Shown here: positions 53,743-64,000 of the stretch, one piece after another
Layout of the letters: each line of letters begins with the position of its first letter
Position numbering within the stretch: the stretch's first letter is position 1
NCBI GenBank assembly: GCA_020091685.1
Contig: CM034604.1
Span: 7,297,682-7,361,681 of the forward strand
Source of the DNA: Lutjanus erythropterus
Taxonomy: Eukaryota; Chordata; Actinopteri; Lutjaniformes; Lutjanidae
Direction: 5' to 3'
DNA length: 64,000 nucleotides
Position numbers and translations under genes: made by a program
Notes under the pieces: model-generated
Databases searched by the model: none
What the model saw: only the letters and a program-made list of their open reading frames with translations
What the model was told of the DNA's origin: nothing

Positions 53743-55064
53743 CTCATGACTTGCTGGTAATCATCACTAGTTTGGCTCTGAAGATTTACATCTCTTTCTA
53801 CTGCAAGTCATATAAAATTTACCACTGTACTATGCATAAAGTATCTGTATGTACAACTCAGTACACAGATAGCAGTATATACTAAAGAGTACATGCAATA
53901 ATCTCAATGTTAATGTCTGTAAAGAATTACAAAATCAACATATCTCATAGTTTTCCTCATTTCTTACTGTATGTATTCAGTCATAGATGCTGCATAATGA
54001 ATGCAGGAGTACAGCTCTGAAGTTCTCTGTGAATAGAAGTTGAGGAATTAATTAATACTGAAATTACCTGTCTTTTGCAGAAGTTTTCAATCAATTTTAA
54101 CACTAATAACTAGTTTTCAATTTCTTTATTATTTATTTTGGATGGAAACAGAATTACGTGTTAATTGTCTACAACATTGTAGTGTAATGTAGTAGATAAA
54201 CGTCCAGTTTTGCAGGCACAGAAACAGCTGAAGTGAAGAAAGCTGGATTACTTTGGTCTCTGTTCAGGTAACAGTTATGGATGTACACTTTAGCATACTT
54301 GACAGTAGAATGACTTTTTTGCGCAAGTTTTCGTTTTGTCTCTGCTATAGAAGTCATGAAGATGCAGTGAAAGCAAGACTAAGCAAAAAAATGCTTTTAT
54401 GGCCTATTAGGATCCTTGTTATCTATATTGTCCAAACTGCAGTTTGTCATCATCAGTCTTCAGTCTGACTTTTACACATCGCACCTCTGCTGTGGTATCA
54501 GTACACTTACATTATAACATAGTTGTTAAATTATTACATTTTAAATCAATGGAAACATATGTGAGACAGAAAGTTATATAAAAAAAAACTACTTTAATCT
54601 CAAAACCTTTCATGGATCAGTTCATGCAGGGCTGCATTATCCTAGTGAGGCAGTGATAGTCAATTTGTGGCCAGCGGGCCAAATCTGGCCCCCAGTAGGC
54701 TGCCAAATGGCCATCTGACTATTCTCTTATTCACAATGATTCAAGTGATTCACAATGTTTTTCTTCCAGGGTGGAGCAACAGATATGCCAATTTCCCATG
54801 ACTTAAAGTGCAATTCTTAGCTGAAAAGGAGCAGTAGTTCAGAAATGATTTATCTGTTAATCCTTGCACCGAGTTAATTTATTTAATAAGTTAGAATAAT
54901 GAGTCAGTTAATTTGAAAATAAAGAATTTCAAAGAAAGGTGAGTTTCAATGTTTTTTCATTTTATCTGATAAATAATTTTATTATTAATGTTTATTAATG
55001 TTTATTAACTGGCCCCTGGCCTCCTGTCATTTTGGAAAAGTGGCTCCTGGGCAAAGCAAGTTGC
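53743..55064. other. 3' flank of TAAR H
   Basis: No gene. It is shared proximal flank to about 54050, then more diverged. A GGCCAGCGGGCCAAATCTGG motif near 54680 resembles a common hAT-derived repeat. The stretch CTGGCCCCTGGCCTCCTGTC (55008-55027) also occurs at about 48525 and 63190. Confidence 0.6.
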
Positions 55065-55069
55065 ATACC

Positions 55070-55570
55070 TGTTAGAGAAATTGTACATAAGTTATTCTAC
55101 TCTTTACTATATACTCATCTATTAATGTAGTTAGACTATTGCTCTGCATATTGTGTGTGTATGTGTGCTTACTATGCTTGCAGGAAGAGAGAACAGGTTG
55201 TTCTCACAGCAAACAGCCTTGACACCATCCAGATAAAGAGGAACTGCCTGCGTGCGGCAGTGAGTGTTCCCAGAAGATAGTGTGTGAAAGAAGAAATAGT
55301 TACATTGTAAATAATTCGTTGTTGTACAGGAGAATCGGTCTCAACTGGCAGTAAATCACTCCCTTTCCCTTAGCAGTTGAGACCTCGTGTAACTAGGTCG
55401 TTCCTAATACAATAAAAAGCAAGAGAAGCGGAGACTGCCTCAGAGTGAGTTTGGAGGATTGTAACTGAGCAGTCTCCTGTCACTCTCCTTGCAAGTAAAA
55501 TATACTCAATTCTCTGTGTCTTCTTTGTGTGCAGATTGCTGTTACAAGTGTTGGGGGGTTAAACCTGACA
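55070..55570 (+). mobile_element. Solo LTR, 501 bp, with 5-bp TSD
   Basis: It begins TGTTAGAG and ends CCTGACA, giving TG...CA termini. The 5-bp duplication ATACC lies at 55065-55069 and 55571-55575. A polyadenylation-type signal (CAATAAAAAG) is near 55410 and a TATA-like stretch near 55110. No internal retroelement sequence adjoins it, so it is a recombination-derived solo LTR. The family is unassigned. Confidence 0.85.
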
Positions 55571-56080
55571 ATACCCCTGCTGTTGGGGTTACTGGGGCAA
55601 AATGAGCTTTACACTCATACTAACCCCACATATTAACACTTTCACTGTACATTATTGTGTATTTTTCAGCAATTAGTATGTGGCACCTTGATTTAGCTCA
55701 AATTGATTTAGATTAATGTGACATGTAAGCACAAGATAAACTGAAATAATAAAGGCTCCTCTACAAGATTGTGCATCAAGTGTCATGGTAAACAGAAAAT
55801 CTGTTTATGAAAGAGAGAAAAGCTTAACACTTTTCCTGGATTTCATCTTTATCATTACAGTTTCACAACAGTCTCTCTTAGGTTATTCTTCATCATGCAT
55901 AAACTTAAGCTATAAGCACGTCAGCAACAGTTCCCCTAAAATGAGACAATGATGCAAGTTTCAACATAAGGCCCCAGTAATTTCACTTCATTATTGTACT
56001 TTAAGAGGAGCAGACAGGATTATCCAACAAAACTTCATTTAATCACATGGTAGACCTGAGGACTTTGAGCAGAGGGTCTG
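55571..56080. other. Distal 3' flank of TAAR H
   Basis: It is the inverted counterpart of 18540-18900 beyond TAAR C, and part is shared with 48590-48760 beyond TAAR G. No gene. Confidence 0.65.
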
Positions 56081-56910
56081 GGGTCTGTTAAAATGTTATT
56101 TTGGAGTGGTAAGTGGTATTTTACACAAGATGTTCAGTTTATTAGTCATGAGGACTTGGGTTTAGGCTTGAATCCGGAATTAAAAGTCAGGATATCTCAT
56201 CTTCTGCTTGGGTTTCACATTTTAATGTGTCTCTCCTGAGTCCTACAACTATATGGAAGGACAATGCTAAATTACTGTAATTTGTATACGCCTTTAATAG
56301 GGCCTTTGGTTCTGATCATTTAAAAACAAAAATCAACAAAATGGAATACAAAATGAGAACAATCTCAGGTGAATAAAACAGATTAGGGATTTCTGGCACA
56401 GCTTCACCTGCTTCTATGGTGCACAGACAAGGGTTGAGGTCTAAAGATGTCATAACTCCAGCAAGTTTTTTTTTTTTCCTTTTTAAGACTAAGTTAAAAC
56501 ATAATTTAAATCTGTCAAGTACACAGCTATGTCATATACTTTAAGTCTATGTTTAAGTGGGCACTTGTGTATTATATCTTTCTAAAGGGTAAGACAAACA
56601 AACAAACAATAAAATACTAAATTCAGGCAACTTATCAATTAATCCTCATTTTACTGCATTCATTGATAAAACTCAGTCTTGGTACATTGGTAAAGGACCA
56701 GTTGATCCAATCCAGTAAAATATTTAGCCATAAACACATTTTTACAGCAATAAATGACAAAGCTCTGGTGCATCATTTTCACATAATTTGAAATTGACAG
56801 TTATGACATTTTCTGTCATAATTTGAGTGATCATGTAAATAAAGATGGGAGTATCAAAACGGTCGCTGCTCTGTGAACTTTAAGTCAACACCTCAGGTTT
56901 GGTTTTGTTT
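56081..56910. other. Intergenic, no gene recognised
   Basis: AT-rich. Contains GTCAGGATATCTCATCTTCT, resembling distal receptor upstream sequence at 52525-52545 and 63750-63770. This may be the remains of another TAAR unit without its gene body. Confidence 0.4.
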
Positions 56911-57294
56911 TGTCTTTTTTTTGAAAAATTATTTATTTGTTGTTAGAAAGTTCAATAGTACATAGCACAATGCAAATGTGAATAAAGATAGTAATAATAA
57001 TAAATTACCAACCAATATCAAAAACAGAAACATTCAAAAAAGGGGGGGCAACAAAAGACAAACAATAATGTAACAGATAAATAAATTGAAAAAATAAGTT
57101 TTGCTGTTACATAAACAACATGGTAATTCAATTTGTGTCAAATTTCAATTTAATTACAGTTCAAATCTATTGGGCAATAATATTACATTAAATAAGGGAT
57201 AATGAACAGCAAGCAAACCACCACAGCCAAACAAGTCCTGACCAGGAAACAGGAACTTGTGGGGGCCCATCCCACAACAGCGGGATTGTATGGC

Positions 57295-57720
57295 TGTGAT
57301 GGTTTTGGATTTTGTTGGTTATTTCCTGTTTTATTTTGGTAGTTTCTGGTTCTCCCTCATGTGTTTTGGTTTTGCTTCCTGTCTTTGTCTGTTTTCCCGC
57401 CCTTTGTGATTGTCATGTCTTTCACCTGTGTCTTATTAGTTCCCTCTATTTAGTCCCTGTGTTCCTCTATGTTTTTGTCAGTTCGTGGTGTTCTCAATGT
57501 CTGTCTGCCTGCATCCCCTGTCTCCCATCCATGTTTCATCCGTGTTATTTTTCCCCTGGCCTGTTTTTGAGTTTGCCTTTTTGGATTCTGTTTTGTTGGA
57601 CCTTTGGATTTTTACCTCCCTGAATCAGTGTAAGCCTTTGTTTCTTTGTTCAATTTCATTAAACCCTTTTGAGCTGGTTCCTGGTGTTGTCTGCATTTGG
57701 GTCCTCCACCTTGTTAGATT
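57295..57720 (+). mobile_element. Probable gypsy-type solo LTR
   Basis: It has the composition and phrases of fish gypsy LTRs (TTTCCTGTTTTATTTTGG at the start, CATTTGGGTCCTCCACCTTG at the end) and a TCATTAAACCC polyadenylation-like region near 57657. Termini and target duplication could not be fixed. The 103-codon frame across it is hydrophobic by composition and is not taken as a gene. Confidence 0.5.
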
Positions 57721-57955
57721 GCAACAATGGTTACCTGACTTGGCACAACATGTCAAATTCAAAATTATTTTGTGATTCAAAAACTGTCCCATTGCTCCTC
57801 CAGAGGCTATGATCAAAACTTCATCCAAAGCAAACAGCCAGTTACACATAGAAACAGTCTATATAATGAAATGACAGACTCTAGAGTGTTGCAATTGAAC
57901 AATCAGTTTGTGCAAGCATCACACTTGGACACATCGTCAGTGTTGTATCCTGGAG

Positions 57956-58311
57956 TCACTGGGTGTTTCGGGTCTTACAACAGACACGTTTGTCCAGGCA
58001 ACCCCACCGAGGTTGATCAGATCTCAGCCTGTGTCCAAGTGGCTTGCTACTGACCCCATTGGTCACCCCTCTGATGCTCTCTCTGCCACCTCCACATTGT
58101 AACTGATGGTTCTTCTCCTGATTCCACCCATGATGTCCGGGTTTCTGTAGGCCTTGCTGAGGGAATGACTTGCAAACCCCTCGCTGCCCACCTCCACTGG
58201 CATGCACCTGGTCCTCCAGCCCTTCCTGCAGCAGTCTTCCACCAGCTCCTGGTACTGATACTTCCCCCTCTTCCTATCCTGCACCTCCACCATCCTCTCC
58301 TCCCATGGCAT
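57956..58311 (-). pseudogene. C-terminal scrap of a retrotransposon polyprotein
   Basis: Two overlapping minus frames (58311-58063, 58207-57956) contain WRTRCMPVEVGSEGFASHSL and ERASEG, resembling the conserved C-terminal tail (PVEVGCRGF-type) of a group of fish reverse transcriptase proteins. No catalytic part is present. The family is uncertain. Confidence 0.5.
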
Positions 58312-58479
58312 AGTTAATCAAGCATTCATCAGACAAGGACAAACCATAACTTAAATGCATTTACCTACTGAAGAGCGCTATTACCCTATGTTAAAACAAC
58401 GTGAGATTAAAAGTAAGAGCAGAGCACAGAGTAGTAAGACCAGGAGGATAATGTCTCAGGTTTTGAACCATTAACCTTG

Positions 58480-59820
58480 GCTGTAGATTTTTCTAGAAGG
58501 CAGATATCATGAAACAGAACAGAACAGACTTTGTTCATTACAACACTTGGTTCAAAACACCTCTTGAGAATGTTCTTTTTTGCAGCTGTTGAGGCAGTAA
58601 TAATTATTTATTTCATTGCATATGATAGTGGGTTATAGCCAAAAAGTCAAAAGGCAGGGCAAAATGGAAGCAAATTTACTAATGCATCAGCTACATATAC
58701 CCAGGGAGACTTCACACTTACACAATCCCAAAAAATATGCATAAAGGTTCCTTTCTTAAAGTAGGAACCTTTCAGAAAGATAACTATCAATAAGTTTTAA
58801 CTTAAACCTATGTTGAGGTGTAAAATACTATGTGCAAACTGAAAGTGAATCAACTAATGAGCAGGGTTCTTGGAAGAGCAGAAAATGTTGTTTCATATCT
58901 TAGACTATTTCAAAAGCCAAATTTCATCCATATTTCTATCCCAGACCAATGTAACAGGTAGTGGATTAATGTTGTATTTTGATGATGTATCATAAAAAAA
59001 TTATGGAAATCCAGATCTTGAAGCAGAATTTGAAAAAGTTAAGCAAGGGGATGGCTAACTAAGGAAGTGTCCCAAGGTACTCTGTATGTTTTCAGAGTGG
59101 TGCAAAGTCTAAGATAAAAGAACCACGAGGATCTTGGTAATGAATAAGGCTCCATTAGGTCCAGGAAAGAATGGAGGCCTTGTTGGGTGAAAATGTCACT
59201 GAACACATATACACCCTGGTTGGCTCACTGGCAGAAGTGAAAAGGCATGGAGCCAGACAAAAGGAAGTTGTTATTACACATGGAAATCATAAAACCTACA
59301 GCTTACTGTGCAGTAAATATTTTCTGGTTGGGTATTATACTTTATTATTTATTATTACCAATAGGTAAAACCATTATAGTCCAAAGTAACTGGTAAAGAA
59401 GAAGAGGCGATTTTTCTCATCATTGGTTTAAAAGTCATTATGATAGATTTAGTCCAGTTAATGTTGTAGCCAGAAAAAGCCCCAAAAACTTCAAAGATAT
59501 GTAAAACATGGGAAATGGAATCACTTAGGTTGAAGTACAACAAAATATTGCTGGTGTAAAAGGAAATAGAAGGAGTAGTTCCTTTGACTGAAATAGGTAA
59601 TACGTATTGATTTTGTTTGACGGCTTGTGCTAAGGGTTCTAGAGAAAGTGCAAAAAGGCCAGGTGAAAGGGGATGATTGTGTCTGGGGTATCTATGAAGC
59701 ATAAACTCAGGAGTGGACAGTTTGAACACGCAGTGGGATTAGCGTACAAGGTACGCATCATGTTGATGAAGGTGGGACCAAAACTGTCCATAAGTAGTCC
59801 CACTCCACATGGTCGAAAGC
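58480..59820 (-). pseudogene. L1/Tx1-like LINE reverse transcriptase fragment
   Basis: From the L1-type AFDHVEWDYLW motif (59818-59780) through HPLSPGLFALSLEPLAQAVK (about 59670-59610) to ISFYTSNILLYF, where YADD is expected, then VFGAFSGYNINWTKS. Stops and frameshifts continue to about 58480, with scraps of the C-terminal domain (near 58750-58650). The catalytic Asp pair is lost, so it is inactive. Confidence 0.75.
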
Positions 59821-59824
59821 TTGA

Positions 59825-62010
59825 GCCAGGCCTGGGGTTGGGGCTTGCAGGCGAGCGCCTGGTGGCCGGGTCTTTGCCCACGGGACCCGGCCGGGCCCAG
59901 CCCAAAGGAGCGATGTGGGCCCGCCCTCCCATAGGCCCATCACCCGCGGGAGGGTTCAGAAGGGGCCGATGCATTGTGATTTGGGTGGCAGTCGTGGGCG
60001 GGGGCCCCAACGACCCAATCCCAGGACATGGAATCTCACAGTGGGGACATGGAATGTCACCTCACTGGGGGGGGGGGGGAGCCTGAGCTAGTGCAGCAGG
60101 TTGAGCGGTACTGGCTAGAGATAGTCAGGCTCACCTCCACGCACAGTCGGGGCTCTGGAACCCAACTCCTTGAGAGAGGCTGGACTCTTTTCTACTCTGG
60201 AGTTGCCCATGGTGAGAGGCGGCGGGCTGGTGTGGGCTTGCTTATAGCCCCCCAGCTCAGCCGCCATGTGTTGGAGTTTTCCCCGGTGAACGAGAGGGTC
60301 GCCGCCCTGTGCCTTCGGGTCAGGGATAGGCGCCTCACTGTCATTTCAGCCTATGGGCCGGACGGCAGTGCAGAGTACCCGGCCTTCTTGGAGACCTTGG
60401 GAGGGGTGCTGGAAAGTGCTCCGACTGCGGACTCCATCATTCTGCTGGGGTACTTCAACGCTCACGTGGGTGGCGACAGTGTTACCTGGAGGGGCGTGAT
60501 TGGGAGGAACGGCCCCCCCGATCTGAACCCGAGTGGTGTTCTGTTGCTGGACTTCGGTGCTAGTCACAGTTTGTCCATAACGAACACCATGTTCAAGCAT
60601 AAGGGTGTCCATCAGTGCACGTGGCACGGGGACGCTCTAGGTCGGAGATCAATGATCAACTTTGTGGTCGTGTCAACTGACCTCCGGCCGTGTGTCTTGG
60701 ACACTCGGGTGAAGAGAGGGGCTGAGCTGTCAACTGATCACCACCTGGTGGTGAGTTGGATCCGCTGGCAGGGGAGGAAGCTGGACAGACTTGGCAGGCC
60801 CAAATGTACTGTGAGGGTCTGTTGGGAACGTCTGGTGGAACCATCTGTCAGAGAGGTGTTCAACTCTCACCTCCGGGAGAGCTTTGACCAGATCCCGAGG
60901 GAGGCTGGAGACATCGAGTCCGAATGGACCATGTTCTCTGCCTCCATTGTTGACGCGGCCATTTGGAGCTGTGGCCGTAAAGTCTCCGGTGCCTGTCGCG
61001 GCGGCAATCCCCGAACCTGGTGGTGGACACCAGAGGTAAGGGATGCCATCAGGCTGAAGAAGGAGTCTTATTGAGCTTGGTTGGCTCGTGGGACTCCTAA
61101 GGCAGCCGACGGGTACCGGCAGGCCAAGCGCGCTGTGGCCCGGGTGGTTGTGGAAGCAAAAACTCAGGCATGGGAAAAGTTCGGGGAGGCCATGGAGGAG
61201 GACTACCGGTCGGCCTCGAGGAGATTCTGGCAAACCGTCCGGCGCCTCAGGAGGGGGAAGCAGTACCCTGCCAAAACTGTTTACGGTGGTGGTGGGGAGC
61301 TGTTGACTTTGACTGGGGATATTGTTGGACGGTGGAAGGAATACTTCGAGGATCTTCCGTAGAGGAAGCAGAGGCTGGGGACCCAGAGATTGACTCATTC
61401 ATCACCCAAGCTGAAGTCCCTGAGGTAGTTCAGAAGCTCCTCAGTGGCAAGGCACCGGGGGTGGATGAGATCCGCCCTGAGTACCTCAAGTCTTTGGATG
61501 TTGTAGGGCTGTCTTGGTTGACACGCCTCTGCAATGTCGCGTGGCAGTTGGGGACAGTACCTCTGGACTGGCAGACCGGGGTGGTGGTCCCTCTATTTAA
61601 GAAGGGGGACCGGAGGGTGTGCTCCAACTACAGGGGGATCACACTCCTCAGCCTCCCTGGTAAAGTTTATTCCAGGGTACTGGAGAGGAGAATTCGGCCG
61701 ATAGTCTAACCTCGGATCCAGGAGGAACAATGCGGTCTTCGTCCTGGTCGTGGAACACTGGACCAGCTCTATACTCTCCGCAGGGTGCTTGAGGGTTCAT
61801 GGGAGTTTGCCCAACCAGTCCACATGTGTTTTGTGGACTTGGAGAAGGCATTCGACCGTGTCCGTCGTGGCATTCTGTGGGAGGTGCTTCGGGAGTATGG
61901 AGTTTGGGGCCCTCTGCTAAGGGCCGTACGATCTCTGTATGACCGGAGCAGGAGCTTGGTTCGCATTGCCGGCAGTAAGTCAGACCTGTTCCCGGTGCAT
62001 GTTGGACTCT
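59825..62010 (+). mobile_element. RTE-like LINE, GC-rich, with its 3' part missing
   Basis: It starts with a GC-rich 5' UTR (about 59825-60030), then the endonuclease, connector and first half of the RT. Homology to a normal RT ends abruptly at about 62010, just before the block with the catalytic YADD/FADD. It lies within the minus-strand L1-like element. Its base composition differs sharply from the AT-rich surroundings. The 3' ends at 32158-32895 and 39040-40540 belong to the same general group. Confidence 0.8.
60028..62010 (+). pseudogene. RTE-like ORF2: endonuclease and partial RT
   Basis: The endonuclease spans about 60090-60770 and the RT from about 61430. The first frame (60028-61074) ends at a TGA where CGA is expected, and the same frame continues to 61362. 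A frameshift near 61350-61370 leads to the frame 61170-61709, which ends at a TAA in place of GAA; the frame then resumes to 62012. Motifs: [64 protein letters not shown]. Two endonuclease catalytic Asp positions are changed (GDFN reads GYFN, and MIDF reads MINF). Confidence 0.83.
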
Positions 62011-62167
62011 AACCTTACAGAAACGCAAATAATATCCACTCAGAGTAGGATTTAGAAAAAGTAGTTTAACTTCATGAATCTGGTTGCGTCCCTGTCCAGC
62101 ACCAGCATGTTCAGCCTGCTATGTGGCAAAACTCCAGGCCGCTGTGCGGACTATAATGGCCTACATA

Positions 62168-63000
62168 TTATACATGAACAATAACATATTGAACAGAGCC
62201 ATTTGTTACCTTGTTTTGTTCAGTGTTAATAAAAGTCAGGTGTTCTGTCCGTCTTGGAAGGATATGTGTATACATACACCTGGCAGTGAGAAGCGTGTCA
62301 AAAGCCCACATTAGTCTGAGGGTTATGTCTGTCCCAGAGTCCTGATGTATTCGACGGCTTTTTTTTGGGTCATCAAACTTCCAATGCTGTCCTCCCTCAC
62401 CCTTGGGGTTGATAACGAGCACAGCTGGGTAGTGCAGTGAAAATCCTATGGAGCGTTCATGATGCATTTCCTGACATTGTTTGAACTGTTTGCGTTTGTC
62501 GTTCATAGCCTTAGAATAATCGAGGAACATTATAATACGATGCTCTCTCCATGTCAGCTTCCCCTTGTTTCGGGCTGCTTGCATGATCTGATCCCAGTCT
62601 TGATAGCACAGAAACTACTACTACTACTACTCTACTATAGCCCTGGGCGGCTGGACATCAGGTCTGCGTGGGGCCATTGCTTGGTGGGCTCTGTCTATTT
62701 CCAGATGCTTGGGAAAGTCGAGCTCCAGAAGGTGTAAGATCACTTTGGTCAGATATGAGAGAGCACCGGCATCTTTACAGGATTCAGGGAAACCAACAAA
62801 AAACAGATTGTTGTGTCGAGATCATCCACCTGCGGGTGAAGTTGCTCAAGCTCAGCCCGGGATTCAGTTGGGCCAGCTTTCAGCGCTTTGTCGCTATCCT
62901 CGAGAAAGTCTAAGCGAGTTTCTACGTCAGAGAGGCGCGTGGTAAAGGCAGTTAATTTTGACTCTATAGATGCAGGGGCTCTGTGGATGTTGTCCATTTT
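62168..63000 (-). pseudogene. L1-like ORF1 (coiled coil plus C-terminal domain)
   Basis: The frame 62997-62749 encodes an amphipathic coiled coil (SIESKLTAFTTRLSDVETRL, then DFLEDSDKALKAG). After a frame change, 62584-62168 encodes the L1 ORF1 C-terminal pattern (ARNKGKLTWREHRIIMFLDY, then RSIGFSLHYPAVLVI and FDDPKKSRRI). ORF1 trimers bind the LINE RNA. It is the 5' part of the same element as the RT fragment at 58480-59820. Confidence 0.75.
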
Positions 63001-63100
63001 ACTGTTGTGGCTGCTTGAGATTTCTGAGATTTCTTCCTGGCATTTTGACTGAGTTGAGTTTATTTTGGCTCAAGACATTGTGTCGCTCTAATCTGGTTTT

Positions 63101-63413
63101 TATACAAATTTCAGTGCCACAATATCTGGAGCCAGTTTTCCGGCAGCCATTCTTCAACTCTCGGTCACGTGACTCAATGTGTGTTTATGAACTGGCCCCT
63201 GGCCTCCGGTCACTTTACAAAAGTGGCCCCTGGGCATCACAAGTTCAGTAATCCGGTTATAGGGGCAATAATGAGCTTTGCCCTCATACTGGCCCCACAT
63301 ACTTTTCCATTCACTGTACCTCAATGTGAATTTTTCTGCAATTAGTATGTGACAACTTGATTAAGCAGAAGTCATTTAGGTGAGTATGATATCTGAGTAC
63401 AAGATGAGCTAAA
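63101..63413. other. TAAR duplicon flank
   Basis: CTGGCCCCTGGCCTCCGGTC (about 63193-63212) and the following 200 bp match the distal 3' flanks of TAAR G and H. No gene. Confidence 0.6.
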
Positions 63414-63562
63414 ATGATCTGTTTGTTTCTGTTGGACGCTTTTCTTTCATTGTGGCTTGGATGGTCAAATTCAATGCTCAGTCCAATCGTCTTTGCTTTC
63501 TTTTACAGCTGGTTTCAATCAGCTTTCAGAATGATCATCAGTGGGAAAATATTTCATGGTTG
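63414..63562 (+). pseudogene. TAAR relic (TM6 start, TM7 and tail)
   Basis: Sequence for the TM6 CWxP area (TCTGTTGGACGCTTTTCTTT) jumps directly to TM7 (TGGCTTGGATGGTCAAATTC), then FNQLSE/RMIISGKIF-type C-terminal codons to about 63560. ECL3 and the first half of the receptor are missing. Confidence 0.75.
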
Positions 63563-63872
63563 GAAACTATCACTAGTTTGGCACTGAAGACTTATATTTC
63601 TTCTGTCATATTTTATGCTTAAAAAATGCAACTGTACTATGCATAAAGTATCTGCATGTACAACTCAGTGCACAGATACAGGTGCAATTTGTATGTTAAT
63701 CACAAGATTTGCATCATGGGAATGTTAAGGTTCAGCATTTTTAGTAACAGAGTCAGAATATCTCAGCCTGCTTTGCTCTTGTTTCTTATTTTAATCTGTC
63801 TGTTATGAGTCCTACAAGATTATGTAAGTGTAATACTAAACTGTACCACAGTGTGTATCCCTTTAAGAGACT
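63563..63872. other. Flank between a TAAR relic and the next upstream block
   Basis: Shared 3' flank (CACTAGTTTGGCACTGAAGA, TATGCATAAAGTATCTGCAT), then distal upstream sequence common to copies A, G and H (GTCAGAATATCTCAGCCTGC). No gene. Confidence 0.6.
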
Positions 63873-64000
63873 CCCTTGACCATGATATGCAAACGAGCCC
63901 CGAAAAATCACATCTCCGATTATACTGCTCAGTGGCACAGACCAAGGACTCAGTACAGATGCACAAACCAACTCAGCATCAGCACTAAAATGAACTGACA
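63873..64000 (+). promoter_or_regulatory. Conserved TAAR upstream block of a gene beyond the window
   Basis: ATGATATGCAAACGAG at 63882-63897 (here a canonical octamer-type ATGCAAA), TTATACTGCTCAGTGGC near 63920, and CAGTACAGATGCACAAACC near 63952. The other copies predict a start codon roughly 90-100 bp past the right edge. Confidence 0.65.

Larger units (their letters stand above)
56911..63100 (-). mobile_element. L1/Tx1-like LINE on the minus strand, fragmented by later insertions
   Basis: ORF1 sequence lies at 63000-62168 and RT sequence at 59820-58480, on the same strand and in the right order. The 3' end is probably near 56911, where the plus strand has a T-run followed by AT-rich sequence. 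The endonuclease region is not found. An RTE-like LINE in opposite orientation (59825-62010) fills the gap. An LTR (57295-57720) and another LINE scrap (57956-58311) also interrupt it. Confidence 0.6.

Noticed and set aside
57312..57775. Hydrophobic frames resembling membrane proteins
   Set aside because: They arise from T-rich, pyrimidine-biased LTR-like sequence; the nucleotide sequence looks like a gypsy LTR.
59673..60086. 137-codon Gly/Pro-rich plus frame
   Set aside because: It spans the antisense of the L1 RT fragment and the GC-rich 5' UTR of the RTE-like LINE.
1..64000. tRNA, rRNA or CRISPR features
   Set aside because: No cloverleaf-like A/B box pairs, ribosomal sequence or regularly spaced direct repeats with unique spacers were found; the regular repeats are minisatellites.

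Overview
The window is teleost fish nuclear DNA: an AT-rich, repeat-laden stretch of a trace amine-associated receptor (TAAR) cluster. The diagnosis rests on one receptor family with the TAAR fingerprint NSMLNPFIYGFFYSWF, encoded in single uninterrupted exons, embedded in a fish-typical transposon mix (DIRS tyrosine-recombinase elements, jockey/L2-like, RTE-like and L1/Tx1-like LINEs, a Ty3/gypsy chromovirus, hAT elements). I see no other host genes, no tRNA or rRNA genes and no CRISPR array.

Layout. 1-10.8 kb is a transposon nest: a DIRS copy split by a minus-strand LINE, then a second, better preserved DIRS copy. 10.8-22.5 kb holds three TAAR copies: A (+, broken), B (-, truncated, facing A in a palindrome) and C (-, intact, 19894-20793). 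A hAT element and a third DIRS copy were inserted into the flank of B. 22.5-28.4 kb is a gypsy chromovirus abutting TAAR D (-), which is itself split by a second hAT. 28.4-31.9 kb has minisatellites and sequence with no recognised gene. 31.9-44.8 kb is a tandem duplication of one composite unit (LINE 3' end, TAAR tail relic, TAAR pseudogene E or F, second relic). 46.4-56 kb holds TAAR G (broken) and H (intact, 52867-53742), with a solo LTR in the H flank. 56-63.1 kb is a fragmented L1-like element carrying an RTE-like LINE. From 63.1 kb another TAAR unit begins: a relic, then the conserved upstream block of a gene that should lie just past the right edge.

The receptors are the biology here. 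All complete copies share an unusually short TM4-TM5 connection: 21 residues separate W4.50 and P5.50, against about 54 in human TAAR1 as I recall it. The amine-binding Asp3.32, DRY and NPxxY are kept. Cytoplasmic segments are almost identical between copies while extracellular and ligand-facing segments vary. Each gene copy, plus the one beyond the edge, carries the same roughly 150-bp upstream block with an octamer-like ATGCTAAT and a TATA-like element, which probably is the promoter. Two of the eight copies in the window have open reading frames; the rest carry small indels, stops, truncations or insertions. Some of the single-base indels could be consensus errors of a long-read assembly.
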